DNA from: Micrasema longulum
Lineage: Eukaryota > Arthropoda > Insecta > Trichoptera > Brachycentridae
Assembly: GCA_022494885.1 (NCBI GenBank)
Contig: JAGVSM010004231.1
Span: 248,001 to 312,000 of the forward strand
Length of the DNA stretch: 64,000 nt
Direction of reading: 5' to 3'
Shown here piece after piece: positions 10,978 to 24,554 of the stretch. Every line of letters begins with the position of its first letter. Positions within the stretch are counted from its first letter, which is position 1. The notes beneath the pieces are model-generated. The model was not told where the DNA came from. It saw nothing but the letters and a program-made list of their open reading frames with translations, and made no database searches. The position numbers were made by a program, and so were the translations under genes.

Positions 10978-13319
10978 TAAACTGTAAATCTGCATTTTAC
11001 AAACATTTATAATCATTTATTCCAAGGTAGTAATTTTGCAGGAAAACAAATAAAAAACAAACGATAATTTCTGGTTTAAGTTAAATAATAAAATAGCATC
11101 GATTCAAATTATAAAATCATTTGTTTTAATTTGCGCCTTTTCTGTCTGCATAGGGTTTCATGTATCCGATAGTTATAAGTTTTATTTTAAGCTTGCGTTT
11201 TATGTAAGCACCGAGCCTTGAAATATCACCGTTAGAAAATAAAGTTTTTATATTTTTTGTAATCATATCAATAAATAATAAATGCGCTTTGCATTAATTC
11301 ATTGCGTTTGCGACATTTATGTACAAATACATATTATTATAAACACTGTTAATCAACTTATCTGTGCTTATAATGGTTGGGTGCAGAAAATGAGTTTAAG
11401 GAATTTCTTCATTCCAGTTTGGACTAAGATTATGAAAACTGTGTGTGTCTTATATACATATACTTACATATATTTCTCTAAAAAGGACATAATTATCATG
11501 TCGATCTGTTTGAATTATTAACGTAAAAGATTTAAGGCTGTAGTCGGGAAAAACAAACACAAAATTAGGAAATCATACGATTTTGACATTTTAAAACGAA
11601 TGTTTTTTTTTAATCGGGCAATAATAAAAAAACAAAAAAACTTAAATTACATATAAACAATATATTTTACAGGTATTTCTGTTAAAAAATATACTTAAAA
11701 GTTTTATGTAACTAAAATATAATTACTTTTAGAACGGCAGATTACGCCATTTCAAATTTAGACTAAACTTAGGTATCTGGGATCTCAATAAAGACTATGT
11801 ATTGAACAAAATATTGTTGTAATAATTTGAAAATAATACATTTAACATAAAAGTGGCCGCAATCAAATTTTTATTTTTTTTTTTTTGAAAAAAAATACAA
11901 GCATTTTAAATCATATACATTTTTGTGACATTTTCCTTTATTTCTACTTAAAATTATGCCTTCGGTAATATTAAAAAAAAATAAAAAAAATTTAAATACT
12001 TTAGTTGAAGCCTTTTTTTATAGAATTGTATTCTCGTTTTTTAAAAAGAAGATAATTCTGGTTGTAATATTCAATTTAAAACATTAGCTTATTGACTTTT
12101 AGACTGACCTTCAGTACAGCCCTAATTGCTTTCGAAAAGGCTGGTCTTCTAGGTCACGAAAAAGTTTCGTTTTTCCCGACTTACAGCCTTAAGCTCACCA
12201 AAAGCATAATCAACCTAAATATAGACAAATTAGACTTAAAACAAAAACAAGTAAACAAAATAGATTTTTTTAGAATAGAAAAACCGCGGTTTTTTTTTTT
12301 TAAATATATCAAACTAATCTGAAATGTCAGTTTTTAGATTTATAGATCGTATTATCAGCGCTATTTTTTTAAATACTCCTAATTTTGAAATCGATTCGCC
12401 TGTGACGTCACAAGTTCTAGTCAGTGAAATCTGCTGATTAGTAAGAATCTATCATTAGTTGATTCTTGAAATTTGTGACTTAGTTCAAAGTATTTGATTT
12501 TCATTAAAATTATTTTCAAATATAAAATTCCAAACGTAACAGATTAAGATATAAAAAAGATTTGGTCATTTTTATATCAAATAAATTAATTATCTGTTTT
12601 CATTTTTCATAATGCAATTTTTACTCTGATTATTTGCTAGCACATCATCTGACTAACTGGAAAGAATCTTATTGCTCAGTGTTTTCATTTACTATACATT
12701 TTATTTTACCCAATTTATTCTTATTGATATTTATATTTTATTCATGTGATTATACACACGGTCGAAAAATGTAAAGCTTTTTAATCCATTTAAAAGTTTT
12801 AAATAACGATCGTAGTAAAATAATGCGTTTCTTTGTACATCATGTTAAATCATTTTACTTGAGTTTTCATGATAGATGGTACTATCAATAAAAATACGTT
12901 TTTTTTAATATTTGACTGATTTAGAAGAAATATACCGACTGTATATGATTTGAAGTGTCATAAGGGAAACGATTTTCCGCCCCCTTCTTTTCTCTTTATA
13001 ATCTTCAACCCCTCCTATAGCTAGCGGTGACCAGGCAACGTAGGTCCGCCATCCTCATCCCCCCCTTCCTCACGATTCCCAACGTGTTTATCGATATCTG
13101 TAGATATTATTAGGAAACCTCGGGAGATCTTATCGACGAAAAAACCTCAAACGCATGAAAGGAAAATTGAAGTTGATTTCGTCTATTCATATTACCGATA
13201 TCGATAGATACATTCAGAATAGCAAAACAGACCCGTGTTACGGCACGCTAGAATGGATGTGATATAAGAGCTGCAAGTTTTCTTCATTCAAAGGCCATGC
13301 GCGCATTGTGGTTTTAAAA
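10978..13319. other. AT-rich interval, nothing recognised
   Basis: Short ORFs here lack domain character and codon structure. 12975-13080 has C-rich runs but no gene evidence. Confidence 0.45.
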
Positions 13320-13325
13320 CGCGCG

Positions 13326-13506
13326 ACAGTTTATCCGCAAAAATACAACTCATGGTTTTAGGTACAAGTCCGAGCACATATGGGTAAACAATCGCAGTGG
13401 TTAAAAAAATCGTAACCTGCTACATTTTTTATGCTGTGCGGTTCCCACAAACAAAATTGTAATGTATGGACAAGTGCATGCGTGCACTTGCGGATAAACT
13501 CCCGCA
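13326..13506. repeat. Inverted-repeat segment with a nested perfect hairpin
   Basis: CAGTTTATCCGCAA near 13326 recurs inverted as TTGCGGATAAACT near 13491. Inside lies CAAGTGCA-TGCG-TGCACTTG (about 13470-13489), an 8-bp perfect stem with a 4-base loop. It could be a small foldback element; no target duplication was identified. Confidence 0.5.
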
Positions 13507-13510
13507 GCTG

Positions 13511-14758
13511 GTCACTCTGGCCAGTGTTATCCCTACTGTCCAAACTTAAACACGTGTTACACAGCATGATGTCCGCCCCAAAATCGGCATCAAGTGATAA
13601 GGATTTCCTTGTTGTTTTATTTTTGTGCCCACAATTTCAAGTACTTGATCAAAAGTTTCCACCCTCATCTCATAATGATTGTTTTTTATGTATGTTCCCT
13701 CAAGCCGTTATGTAGCTTTTAAAATTACCCATTAAGAAGTCTTTGACTAATTAAAGGATGTATCCAAAAACGTTGATTGCGATTTTTTCTTACTCTGTAA
13801 ATGAATGCTCACAGACAAACCGTTTTCGCGATATCCATTTTCATGATGCAGTAACGGTTCTTTACCCGCCAGTGCGTGCACGGCAATTTACTCTTGCGGA
13901 GGTGAGTGTACTTAATAATATATAATAAAATGTAATACTTATGTACAAAAATGCATAACAATTTAAAAAAAATAAAATTTGCATATACAATATTCATGAA
14001 ATATATACACGCATATATGAACATCTACTTATACAATGCACGCATTACATATTATATTATAATTATAATACATTATTACTATACATTTTATGTTAACTAT
14101 GGAAGGATGTTTTTTTTTATTCGTTTTCAGTTTTATGGTATTTAATTTCTTCCCGTAGATTTTGTGAAAAATTATTGAAAAGATTCCTTCCCACAATATA
14201 CAATAGCGAACATTGACATGTTTTCACTTAAGGGAAGAAAACCCTTTGGACGCCCGAAAATGAGTAATTTTGTATGTATTTTATAAGTTATAAAATAAAC
14301 GCGTTATTTACAAATTTTTACGCTATTTTATTACATCTCTGAAGCGTAAATATTCAATTTTTTTTATAAAACAAAATGGCGGCGTTACAGCGAATTCCTT
14401 TAGAGGTCTTTTGCGCGACATCAAAAAGTGCTGCATTTATCTTTCTTTCTATTGATCTGAAACAATATTTATTTATATATATATCTCGATTGCAGACGTA
14501 TGCAGGGAAAGGATAAACCTATAAATTTATAAATAAAGTATAAGATTTAAAAAAAATATGTATCAAATATTCAAATTTATTTTTTATTTTTATTTCAATT
14601 CATTCAATTCGTTATAGACAGATCCCTCCTAAAATTTTAGCCAAATCGATATATATTTTTTTGAGCTACAGCCTGAGCAGTTTTTGAAAATGCAGCTTAG
14701 AGATAATCGCGTTTAAAGTTTCAATACGATAAAACTATTCGTTTTAGTTACTTACCGA
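13511..14758. other. AT-rich interval, nothing recognised
   Basis: No gene, RNA or repeat boundary could be supported. Confidence 0.45.
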
Positions 14759-15248
14759 TCAATCATCGATTCCAGGCGCATATAATAGGCTTTCAGCTTC
14801 TCTGAAAAGCTGGTTATCTTCCACTGCTTCCATCTGCTGTTTTTGGTCTGTACCAGATGCTTTTGCCGCGGAAAGATTCATCCGATTCTGCCTCGCTACT
14901 CGCTCCTCATCGGTGTTTTCGGCGAAAACTTTAGAGTAGGTGCCAACAATTATATTTAACTTATTCATAAATTTCGTATCCCTGCAGCAATGTAGTCTGA
15001 GATTTCAATGATTTATAGTTCAGAATGCAAGTGCTTTGGAGATAATCGCCAATCTGTCACATTAAAACTTTTATTAGCATTTTGGGGGTGGCCACCCAAG
15101 CATCTTTTAAGTAAATCATCCCCGGATCAATATAAATTGGTAGAATATGCTGTTTAATCTTGTCGCTAAGTAATGGAGTAAGATCTTCAAGTTTTGGATC
15201 TTTTTTTAATGCGATAACTTTTGGCCGCTCAATTCGGGCAGATTCCAT
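14759..15248 (-). other. Two unrecognised ORFs on the minus strand
   Basis: The upstream frame (15248-15057, 63 codons) starts MESARIERPKVIALKKD and ends in a stop. The downstream frame (14968-14759, 69 codons) starts MNKLNIIVGTYSK and is rich in charged residues, Gln and Ala. A CTGCAG acceptor-like site lies just before the second ATG, and GGTAAGTAA follows the second frame, so two exons of one transcript are conceivable, but no strong donor joins them. Amino-acid composition is more protein-like than in neighbouring noise. I recognise no family. It may be a decayed transposon ORF or a small gene. Confidence 0.25.
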
Positions 15249-15449
15249 GATTCGGCTATTCTTTTGCTGAAAAAATATGATTATTTGTAGCCATTACTCC
15301 TTTTTCCATGTTTTTAGCACTATTTACGTTTTCCTGAATACTCAAACTATAATATTTTGTGTCAACCGTACACGACAAACTTTCCAGCTAAACTGACACT
15401 AATGCTCGGACAACGTGCATTTCGTATACCTGCAGTTTCATGCTCTCTA

Positions 15450-15452
15450 TAC

Positions 15453-15485
<33 letters not shown>

Positions 15486-15486
15486 A
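15450..15486. repeat. (AT)n microsatellite
   Basis: A dinucleotide AT run with a small interruption. Confidence 0.85.
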
Positions 15487-16074
15487 TGCCTTACCAATAC
15501 CCAATACAATGATACGGTATTACCTCTTTGAATATAGTCAATGCTCTGCCAAAACTAAGAAAAAAGAATTATACAAAAGTATTGTGAAAGAAACCACCCC
15601 AATCGCTCGCCTACCTGACTCGCTAGTATACGATATGACTAATTGTAATAATTCCGTTACTATTTAATGCTTCTATTTTTCCTCTGTCCAGTGTACTCTA
15701 AAAATATTAAACCTTCGAAATGTGTAAAAAAAACGTTTTTTTTATAAATTGTAAAGGGTTTTCTCCTCCTAAAAAAATGATTTTTTTTTAAATGCATTCC
15801 ATTTTTTTCAGATTTTATCTGTAGTTTTCTATTTCATATTATGAAATGATAGGTTTCTTATATGGGGTGAACTAAAAAAAAAATATTGCCCTGACAATAT
15901 TTTTTTCGTGGCTTTCAATAGAAATGTTTCCATAAATTGATCAATAAATTGAAATAAAAAATCATCTAGACAACTTTATTAAAATAAAAAAGTACTAATT
16001 TTACCAAATATATTTTGTTATATAATGAGAAATATTAATCAGTAATATTTATTTCGCCCTCCTTTATTATTTAA
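15487..16074. other. A/T-rich stretch, nothing recognised
   Basis: Homopolymer-rich sequence. It may include the 3' end of the Tc1-like relic that follows, but no inverted repeat was matched. Confidence 0.4.
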
Positions 16075-17165
16075 TTTTTTTCAATGGGCCGCAGCATGGA
16101 ATTAATTTAATTTCGGAGCCATTAGTCAAATAATCATGCCATTTTGTTTTCAAAAGTTTGTTTTATGTTTTTACTTGACGAACGCCTTGATTTACATCGC
16201 CATTAAAATGTTTTAGGTTCTAGATTGGGTTTAAATCGGGACTCTTGTCGGGCCAATCCAGTGTTAAAATCCCATTTATATTTGGAAATTCCTTTATCTA
16301 AAATTAATATGAAGAGAATTTTTTCAACGTATAATGCTAACAAAGTATTATTTTCAGTTTTTGCGCGGTACCACGGTGCAGTCATATTGAAAAATTCTGG
16401 GAAAAAGTATGGGAACAATGCAATTCAATTGACGGTAATAAAACGTATTCCAAATTTAAAAAATACATTTTACCACTTGAAATTCCATTGATAAATGCCA
16501 AATGTTCCACTCCCCGTAAAAAAAAGAAAAAGAAAAGCCTCCTCAGATCATTTTTCCGGCAGGATGTTTCACTGTTTGCTGAAGACACTAGGCGCATAAT
16601 CATTTTTCAGATCTCCGTCTCGCGTACTGAATTTCACCCAACCAAAGAGTTTATATTTACTCTCTTCGGAAAAAATAAAACGTCTACATATATACTTTAG
16701 GCCAATTTTTATATTTTTGTGCTAATCTTAAGTGGTTAACACGCATTTTGCATCGGAAGTGATGTGCAATATTTTTTTTTCCCCCAAAAGCCACATTCCC
16801 GAAGTCTACGACGCATGGTATGAACGCTAACTGGAGCACCACCAGCTTAAATAATCTCGGTTTTCATATCCCCTGCACCTTTGAATCGATTCTGCAGGCA
16901 TAATTGCTTCAGCACTTAATCATCAGCCAAAGTTGTCTTTTTTTCTTCCCTGAATTTTTTTTTCACTCTAGACATGCATAACCTTTATATTTTTTACATA
17001 ATTTAATACTGTTGTTTGAATTCGTCCTGTCAAACGTCCTGTAGTTCTAGAACAAAGTTTTTGCCGCACCAAAGTAAGAATGAAATGTTTCTGTAACACT
17101 CCCAATTTTTTTATTTTCCCCATACTTTCGAAATTGACCCATTTTAAAAATATTTCTATCAAATG
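16075..17165 (-). pseudogene. Tc1-like transposase pseudogene
   Basis: Minus-strand fragments follow Tc1 order. An N-terminal helix-turn-helix-like part (MGKIKKLGVLQ, then GRIQTTVLNYVKN) is followed by GGAPVSVHTMRRRLRECGFWG and FSEESKYKLFG with the first catalytic-Asp region altered. Then come FNMTAPWYRAKT, corresponding to the usual HxDxAPCHxAK motif, a LARQESRFKPNLEP block matching the SPDLNPIE region, and SMLRPIEK near the C terminus. Many stops and shifts break the frame. No terminal inverted repeats were matched, so element ends are uncertain. Confidence 0.75.
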
Positions 17166-20100
17166 TGTTAACTCTTTCGTTCACTCACGATGAAACTTAA
17201 TTATTTTTAAAAATAAAACCCCAAACAGGTATAAAAAATATAAAGGTACCTATAATAATAACGGTAAATAACATTTAGAAATCCCTTATTCCCGCTATTA
17301 CCATTTTAAACGGGTGTTAATGCTCGCTGCTGTGCGTATATGACGTTTGGCTGTAGTAGTTTTTACTCTTGCGAGCGAGGCATCCTGTTCTTAACCTTTC
17401 CATAATGCGGTCCGATAGGAGGCTCTCCTAACGCATCTAAAACTATTTAGATAAATACCAAAAATTACATCGATTAGTAAGTATTGTGTAAAAATGTTTA
17501 ATAAGAACCAGCTATAGCTACGCACGGGGTTACTATATATAATAATAAAATACTTGCGTAACTTCGTTTGTGCGTATCTATCTATGACTTTAGCTCTAGT
17601 AAAAAAGATAAGGATGTTACAACACTATGCTAGTTTATCAATAGTGGGCTTAGAGCAGAGGGCCGGCATTGAAAGATGATTGCATTATCATTGGTAGATT
17701 CATTTGTTATTTCACTATTAGCTATAAAAAGTTTTAGCGATTGCAACCATAGATACGTTGGCACCTTTATCTACAATAGTTTAGTACTTATTTACGAGTA
17801 CTTGTCTAATGTAATTAAACATTATCTAATATTCTCAACTATTATTTTATTATAGAATTATTGACTGCGTTTTTGCCAAAGGTTTTGTAAGTACTATATT
17901 CCTTTACAAATATATTATGTAGTTAAAAAAGGCATTTTCAAAGGACAAAATATTGTACAAATCTTCTGTTTTTTAAAAAAGCTGTCTATGCATGTAAACC
18001 GTAGAGTTCCATTTTCATTTTCATTTTCCAAAATTAGTATAAAATATCTAAATAATTCAATAAAGGTAAATTTTATACCCACATAGGATTAACGCCATAT
18101 TTTTTTTGTGATATTGACTATTATCAGCAATATGCCTAACTAAAACCTAACCTACCGTATATTTTTGTATACGTATATATTGCGAAAGTCCATCATGTTC
18201 GATGAAATATGTATTTTAAACCTTTTTAATAATGTAAATGGTAGAATGATGAAAAGTAGGCAGAATGTTTGAAAACACGAAAAACAACTTTTAAATAAAA
18301 TTAATTTAATGCCGAGTAGTTCGAAATAGCACCAGCAATATAAGTAGTTGAAACTGTTTTTTTTGTTCCACATTATTTTATGATGACGTATTGTGCAGTT
18401 CTAAAGGACACCAGTTCATAGAAAAGTGTTCCAGGTTTATGATAATTGTGTGAACTTCACTATTTATGTTAAATATAGAGCTTTAATAGATAAAATTGGT
18501 ACTGTATATGCTTGCATTGCCTATATAATATTATAGATATGAGTATACACATTCATGCGATCGAAAATTCAAACGAAATATTACTCGGTTACCTAATTTT
18601 TTGTCTTGCGTTAATTATGTGGATATATTTTAACTTATGCCAATGTCTATTACGAGGTGAATAGATAAAAATAGGTAGGTGAAGATAAAAATATTATTGC
18701 TACCCTTTCACGAACTAAAAAATATTTAAAAAAATGATGACACGGGTGGTTTATTATCCTGTTATGATTTTTGCCTAGCAAATAAAAAATTCTTGATGAA
18801 AAATCATGATTACGGTTTTGTACGAGAGAAAATGTTCTTTTGTAATGAAACCAAAAATAAAATAGTCAAATCAAAAATATTATTTTGTGCATTATTATCT
18901 GCTGCCGTTTCGCATTTATTTAAATAGGTATGTGACATGTGTTATTAGTTTAAAAACATATGCTAACATAAATAACTAACGCTTCCAAAAATAAATTCCC
19001 AATTTAATTGAAAAAAAAAATTGTGACTAGTAAAATGGGTCAGGAACTACATGTATTTTGATAACTAACTTCAGAACAGATTTGCTTAATTAGTTGAACG
19101 ATAAAATAAATCTAAAATCTGAGGGTAGTCTGCCAAATATTAAAAAAAAAAAACAAAATAAAAAACGCGTGTGCTTACGGGGTTTAAATATTACCTAATC
19201 GTATTTAGTGCCTTTTTTCAGTTGTTTTTGGATACCTATACTTAACACAATTTTTCTATTTTGGACACATTTTTGACTAGTGGTTTTTTTATTATCTCTT
19301 ATATGAAATTTTAGATGATTTACAACTACGATGATTATCCTTTATCTTTTAGACTGATTGATTAAATCAAATTATTTATAAATTAAAAAAGGTATTATAG
19401 TTCCATAATATGGGAAATTTGAAATGACGAATAAATGAAATAGTTATAAAATATTTGTTACCTTATCCTTTTTATCGTCATTTTATATTTTGATGTTTCT
19501 TTTTATTATTTAATATCGTGTAAACCGTTATTACGTTGCATTATTACTGGTTTATGTTTGTAACTCAATATGTATGATTTATATTTTATTATAATATTTT
19601 TTTAAGTATTTAAGGTGATTCTAAACAAAAGTATGATAAAATAAGTTATTTTTTGTTTTGTACACCATTTTGTGAAAAGGACCTAAATTATATTGTTATG
19701 GTATTTGTTACAATGAATATAGTTTAAAGTTACAGCGAACCAAGTTTTGTTATATTTCTATTGAAAATAAACGTAAAAATTGCATTTTTCAATAAAAAGT
19801 TATAAAAGCGCCATCTATATTGTCATTTTCTAATTTTCATATTGTTTCATATGTTATTATTATTTAAAGTATTTAATGTTATATCTTCTTTTTGGACAGA
19901 TATTTTTTAATTTTAATATTGTATCATATGTTATTATCCTTTATTTTAAGTTACCATTTTCTTGTAGTTTATTATTATGGCTTAACACGGGCACATTCTA
20001 AAAAGCCATAATAGGTTAGTCATAACATGTTAACAAAAATATTTTTTTTTTATTTTGTCAAAAAAAAATATCTTTTTTTTTTATACACAAACACACGCTA

Positions 20101-21071
20101 TAATTTTATGTTTAACGTTTTTATATCTTTAATGGAGAAAGATGCTCGTGTTTAGAGAAGGAAAATTTTAAATGAATAAATGTCATGAAACCGAGGAATA
20201 ACCGGTTATTTGTGTTATAGTGTACATTTACATTAATTTCCGACAAAAACCCTAAACCAAATCGTTTAAAAATGCGAATACATAGGTCAAGCTTATTTTT
20301 GCAGGCGCATTAATACGCTTATTGCTAAAAACAATATCTTCTACTCAAATTAGAAACGGTTAAGTTTGAAACTTTGTACCTATACCTATTTTAGACCTGT
20401 AGATAATGATTATTAAAACACCTAACTTATGGAAATAAAATATTAATATTTATGAAGGCGCTCGTTGGCAAATCGATAAGGTTTTCAGTACACAAATAAC
20501 CATTATTTGCATATTTGTTTCTGCTTAAATAGAAGTACCCAACCGTGGACATTACCTCATGGTCCCTCCGACAATTTGACAATTAGTTTTGGAAGTGATA
20601 TGACCCTGATGGTCGGTCGGTTGGGCCCTTTGTGTCCTATATCAGTCAGTACCTATCTAACTATCTAGCGCTGGTGCTGCACACACTCTAACATTGGCCC
20701 ACATCTCGTGGTCTTCACGATAATTGCTCCTGTGTGTATAGATTCGAAGGGCGATCATGACGCATACACGCGCACTTTGTAAATGGCCCTTTATAACTGC
20801 AATGATGTCACAAGCTCGAATGTAGGAAGCATTTTCACGTTTATATTATAATTTGCCCGATAGAGGTCAGGCGTCTTCACGATTTGGTAATATCGTTATA
20901 ACCGCGTTGCACAATCTAAGGAAAAACGTTTGTAATTGAAAACAATGAAGGTTAATGGTACAATATAAGACAAAACATACCCAGGCGAAAATTTTCTTTT
21001 CTTTTAAATTGTTTTTAATTAATTACATCATTGTTGACGTCATATCTGCCGAAATTTGATTAAATATGCGG
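17166..21071. other. AT-rich interval without recognised genes
   Basis: Nearly 4 kb of very AT-rich DNA. Short ORFs show no domain character. A moderately GC-rich patch at about 20530-20800 has no coding evidence. Confidence 0.45.
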
Positions 21072-21223
21072 TGCACCAACAGGGTGACCAGAATTTGTTG
21101 ATCCCTTAGCCTACCTTATGGGGTATTTTATGTTCTCCCAACAATAATTATGCTTTGTTTAGCGCTGCGGGTTTTATTCTTTATTTTTAAAAATGCAAAC
21201 TAAATGTACTTATAGAATTTGTG

Positions 21224-21330
21224 TTTTATTTATTTATTTATTAAACGGCACGGCCTTTTACAATATGAAATATAACATTATAATGAGTTCAGCTAAACAA
21301 AAACAAACAACAATATTAAAACATGGATAT
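21224..21330 (-). repeat. Minus-strand LINE-tail-like fragment inside the hAT
   Basis: A TTTATTTATTTATT run is followed by AAACGGCACGGCCTTTTAC, the layout of a non-LTR 3' end read in reverse. No ORF is attached. Confidence 0.4.
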
Positions 21331-21432
21331 ATAAAAAATAAAAAAAAATAACAAAAAATAAATATGCACATATATTATGTATGTCGGCATACAAAAGATA
21401 TAAACAAGTCGGTATATTATGAAAATAAAGGG

Positions 21433-21593
21433 CCTTACTTATGAACTTGGTATAAAGTTACGCCTAGAAAAAGTAGTAAAATAAGGAAGGGAATACCATC
21501 CTTATTCTATCACCATAATAAGGATGGTATTACTCCCATCCATATTCTAACACTATGCCTAGGCGTAACTTTATGCAGGTTTATAAGTAAGGT
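21433..21593. mobile_element. Palindromic foldback MITE nested in the hAT
   Basis: Outer arms (CCTTACTTAT..AAAGTTACGCCTAG on the left, inverted on the right) pair over roughly 38 bases with few mismatches. An inner inverted pair, GGGAATACCATCCTTATT against AATAAGGATGGTATTACTCCC, extends the fold almost to the centre. Nearly the whole 160 bases can fold into one hairpin. Confidence 0.75.
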
Positions 21594-22097
21594 TCATTTT
21601 GAGTTAACAGCAAATCATTAGCATAAGTAGCTTTTGCAAATTAATCGTTACTATAGAAAGTCATGAAATATTTATAAAGAGATGATTTGAATTCACAGAG
21701 ACTCGAGTTAGAAATGTTGATATGATATGTCGTTTTATTGAAAACCCTAATCAATAAAATCAAAACATAAAAAAATAAATTGCCATTTATCGATTTCACA
21801 ACAAAATACGTACACGTAAAATATGAAAAATAGACAAATAATTAAAGTATTTGATAAAAATATAGTTTATGTCAAAATGTCAATATCGTTCTTTTCAAGG
21901 GGATGTCATTTTATTTAATCTTAGTTTTAACCGAGATATTTAAATATCTTTTTTTGGTGTAAAAAATGATATAAAAATATTTATTTTTCAAGTTTTTTGT
22001 CCGAGATGTTCTATAATATTTTTGAAAAAACAGGAGGGAACCTTTTTTGTTTTTCTGTATTTGCATAATACTTGGTCACGGTCACCCTGTGCACCGA

Positions 22098-23860
22098 CAA
22101 GTCATGGAGCAGCAATAAATAAGTCAAGTTCAAATTAGACTTTGTGAGGCTTTGGGAAGCTCTACAAGTTAAACTGTCCGTGCCAACAGAAAAAAACCAA
22201 TTATTGTGTCATTTTTTACAATAGCTTTTTCATCATTTTCGCAATTTTAAAATTGTAATTACATCATAATTGATTACGTTAAACTTTGAGGCCGCTTATC
22301 AAGAAAAATAATTTTTAAGGCGATTTATTACGATTAATGTGCTGTTTTCAAATCTGCGATGCACTATTTAGAGTATCTATGGCCAAATGTCTGTACTAGT
22401 TTAAAAATATTGATGAAAATGATAATTCTTTTTAGACGTTTCCTGGCTATGCTGTTTCTAAGTTAAAGAGCTGAAACCACTATTAATGTATGTGAGATTT
22501 TTCCGAACCATCTCAGCTACGTTAATGTAGGCTTTAACTATTTCGCTTCTAAAAGATCAATACGTCAACAATGAAAGCACTGTCCATACACCCGACACCG
22601 TTTATAAGACCGATGGGCTTTCCTATCGGTTTCGCTAAAAAATAAACAGATCTTCGAATTGAATAAGTATTGACATTCAAGCATAGGCAGAATGCTGAAT
22701 GTTATACACTATGTAAACTGTGTCACTATTCTTTCTCGGGAAAAATGAATTTTGATAAATTATCTTTAGAAATAAAAGGTATTTAAAAAAAATATATATT
22801 TAAATCGAAATGAAATATTCATATGAAACCCACTTAATCCTAATTTCCATGCTGTATTAATTGATTTCTGTAATTAAATATCTTGTAAAGATTTTTGTAA
22901 ATCTTTTTATATAAATATTTAAAAAAGGTGTAGTTGTAAAAAATACGAGCATCTTGCTCCATCGGAGAGGTAGAAACGTCAAACATAAAATTGTAACATG
23001 TATTTGATAATGTTAAAAAAAATTAAACCTTTTTAATAAAATATTTTTTTTCAAGTGATCCGTTAAACCGGCAAATGACAGGTTATAAGCCCTTTAAATG
23101 CTTAGACTTCCATATTCCTTTCTTAAAGAGGTTCTCTGTCTCCGTTGAAAATATTCGTCAATTCGTAAACATTATTTGTAGAAGAAAACTCATCAGAGTG
23201 TTGTAATATCCTTTTCTACTTCTCACAGTTTATCGAGAGGCGAATTGTAATGAAAGGCACGTTTCGCGTGTATTTATAACTAGAAGAGACAAAAGCTATT
23301 CTTCCATTCAAAACGTAAAAGTTTGAATTTGCATATCACATTACATAACACGTTAGTTGTAATTAACGCGCAATACGCGGTTCATCTTTGTAGAATATCA
23401 TCTATGTAACTAGATACTATTTTATTGTACATTATGCCAATAAGGGTCTGGAGTTTACAGGTATGTCGGCGATTGAGGCGCACGGAAGGAATGTGGTAGT
23501 GTGTTGTGTCATTAGTTATTCGATCGACTGAATCTAAGCACTCTTTTGTTTTCAAATTGTATTTCCTGTTTTAATTAATATGTATACTTTTAACTACCGA
23601 ACCATTTTTTATATATCTGTATTATATGTAAATTATTAAACTATTTCCATTCCGAAAACTTTTTCCGTGGCTCGCAGCTTCGACGACCCGCTTTATGCGC
23701 ATTTTCCCTTAAAAAATATATGGGAGTTTATGAACACTAGTATCACAAACTAATATTTTTATACTTTTCGTGATAATTATTCTCCTTTTAGAAAAAGTTC
23801 TAAGTTAGCTGTAATGTAATTTTCTTCATAATTGCATTAAAGTATAATGATCCGGCTTCA
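22098..23860. other. AT-rich interval, nothing recognised
   Basis: No supported gene, RNA or bounded repeat. Confidence 0.45.
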
Positions 23861-24275
23861 ATATCTAAACAATGAAAAACCTGGGTATAATTCAATTTCT
23901 CAATTCTTCAATTTCTTCTCATGTTCCCAACCGTGTCACCAGAACTCAAAATCTGCTATTTATAAAATTTTCTAAGAGCAACTTTGGTTTTTATGCCCCA
24001 ATGTCCAGAATGTGTAGATTAGTCAATTCATCACACGACTTGGAATTCTTTGGGATAGATCTTCCGGCTTTTCGTAGATCTCTTCGCGACTAAACAGTGT
24101 GGGATGAAGTTGGATTGGCATGGTTTAGCTCGAAGTCTTAGGTCTTTCGTTTTTATGGATATATTGTATATAATTATTGTTTTGCCCTTGTTTGTCTTTG
24201 CTAAATAGTTTTATGTTCTTTTTGTCCAGTTTCTTGCATTTATGTTTCTTTATGTAACTGTTGTAATTGGCTTAG
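23860..24275 (+). mobile_element. 3' end of a non-LTR retrotransposon (Jockey/CR1-like)
   Basis: A 73-codon frame from 23872 contains FGFYAPMSRMCRLVNSS, and a hydrophobic F-rich end follows before the stop. In insect Jockey/CR1-like elements the last residues of ORF2 typically read as YG..SPLSRMCRLVN. About 180 bases of T-rich 3' UTR follow the stop, then an AATAAATAA tail. The copy is strongly 5'-truncated. The clade is not certain. Confidence 0.65.
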
Positions 24276-24554
24276 AATAAATAATAAATAAATAAATAAA
24301 TAAATGAATAAATGAATGAATGAATGAATGAATGAATGAATGAATGATTGAATGAATGAATGAATGAATGGAATGAATGAATGAATTAATGAATGAATTA
24401 ATGAATTAATGAATGAATGAATGAATGAATGAATGAATGAATGAATGAATGAATGAATGAATGAATGAATGAATGAATGAATGAATGAATGAATGAATGA
24501 ATGAATGAATGAATGAATGAATGAATGAATGAATGAATAAATAAATAAATAAAT
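24276..24554. repeat. Tetranucleotide array (AATA/ATGA)n
   Basis: About 280 bases of AATA units shift into GAAT/ATGA units and back to AATA at the far end, with a few interruptions. It begins exactly at the tail of the LINE fragment before it, so it most likely grew from the retrotransposon's A-rich tail. A long minus-strand ORF across it is only its translation (FIHS repeats). Confidence 0.95.

Larger units (their letters stand above)
21080..22089. mobile_element. Non-autonomous hAT element with 8-bp target duplication
   Basis: The ends are CAGGGTGACC (21080-21089) and its reverse complement GGTCACCCTG (22080-22089), typical hAT termini. They are flanked by TGCACCAA (21072-21079) and TGCACCGA (22090-22097), an 8-bp duplication with one mismatch, as hAT insertion produces. 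Length is 1010 bp with no transposase. The interior has taken up a LINE-tail-like run at about 21224 and a foldback at 21433-21593. Confidence 0.85.
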
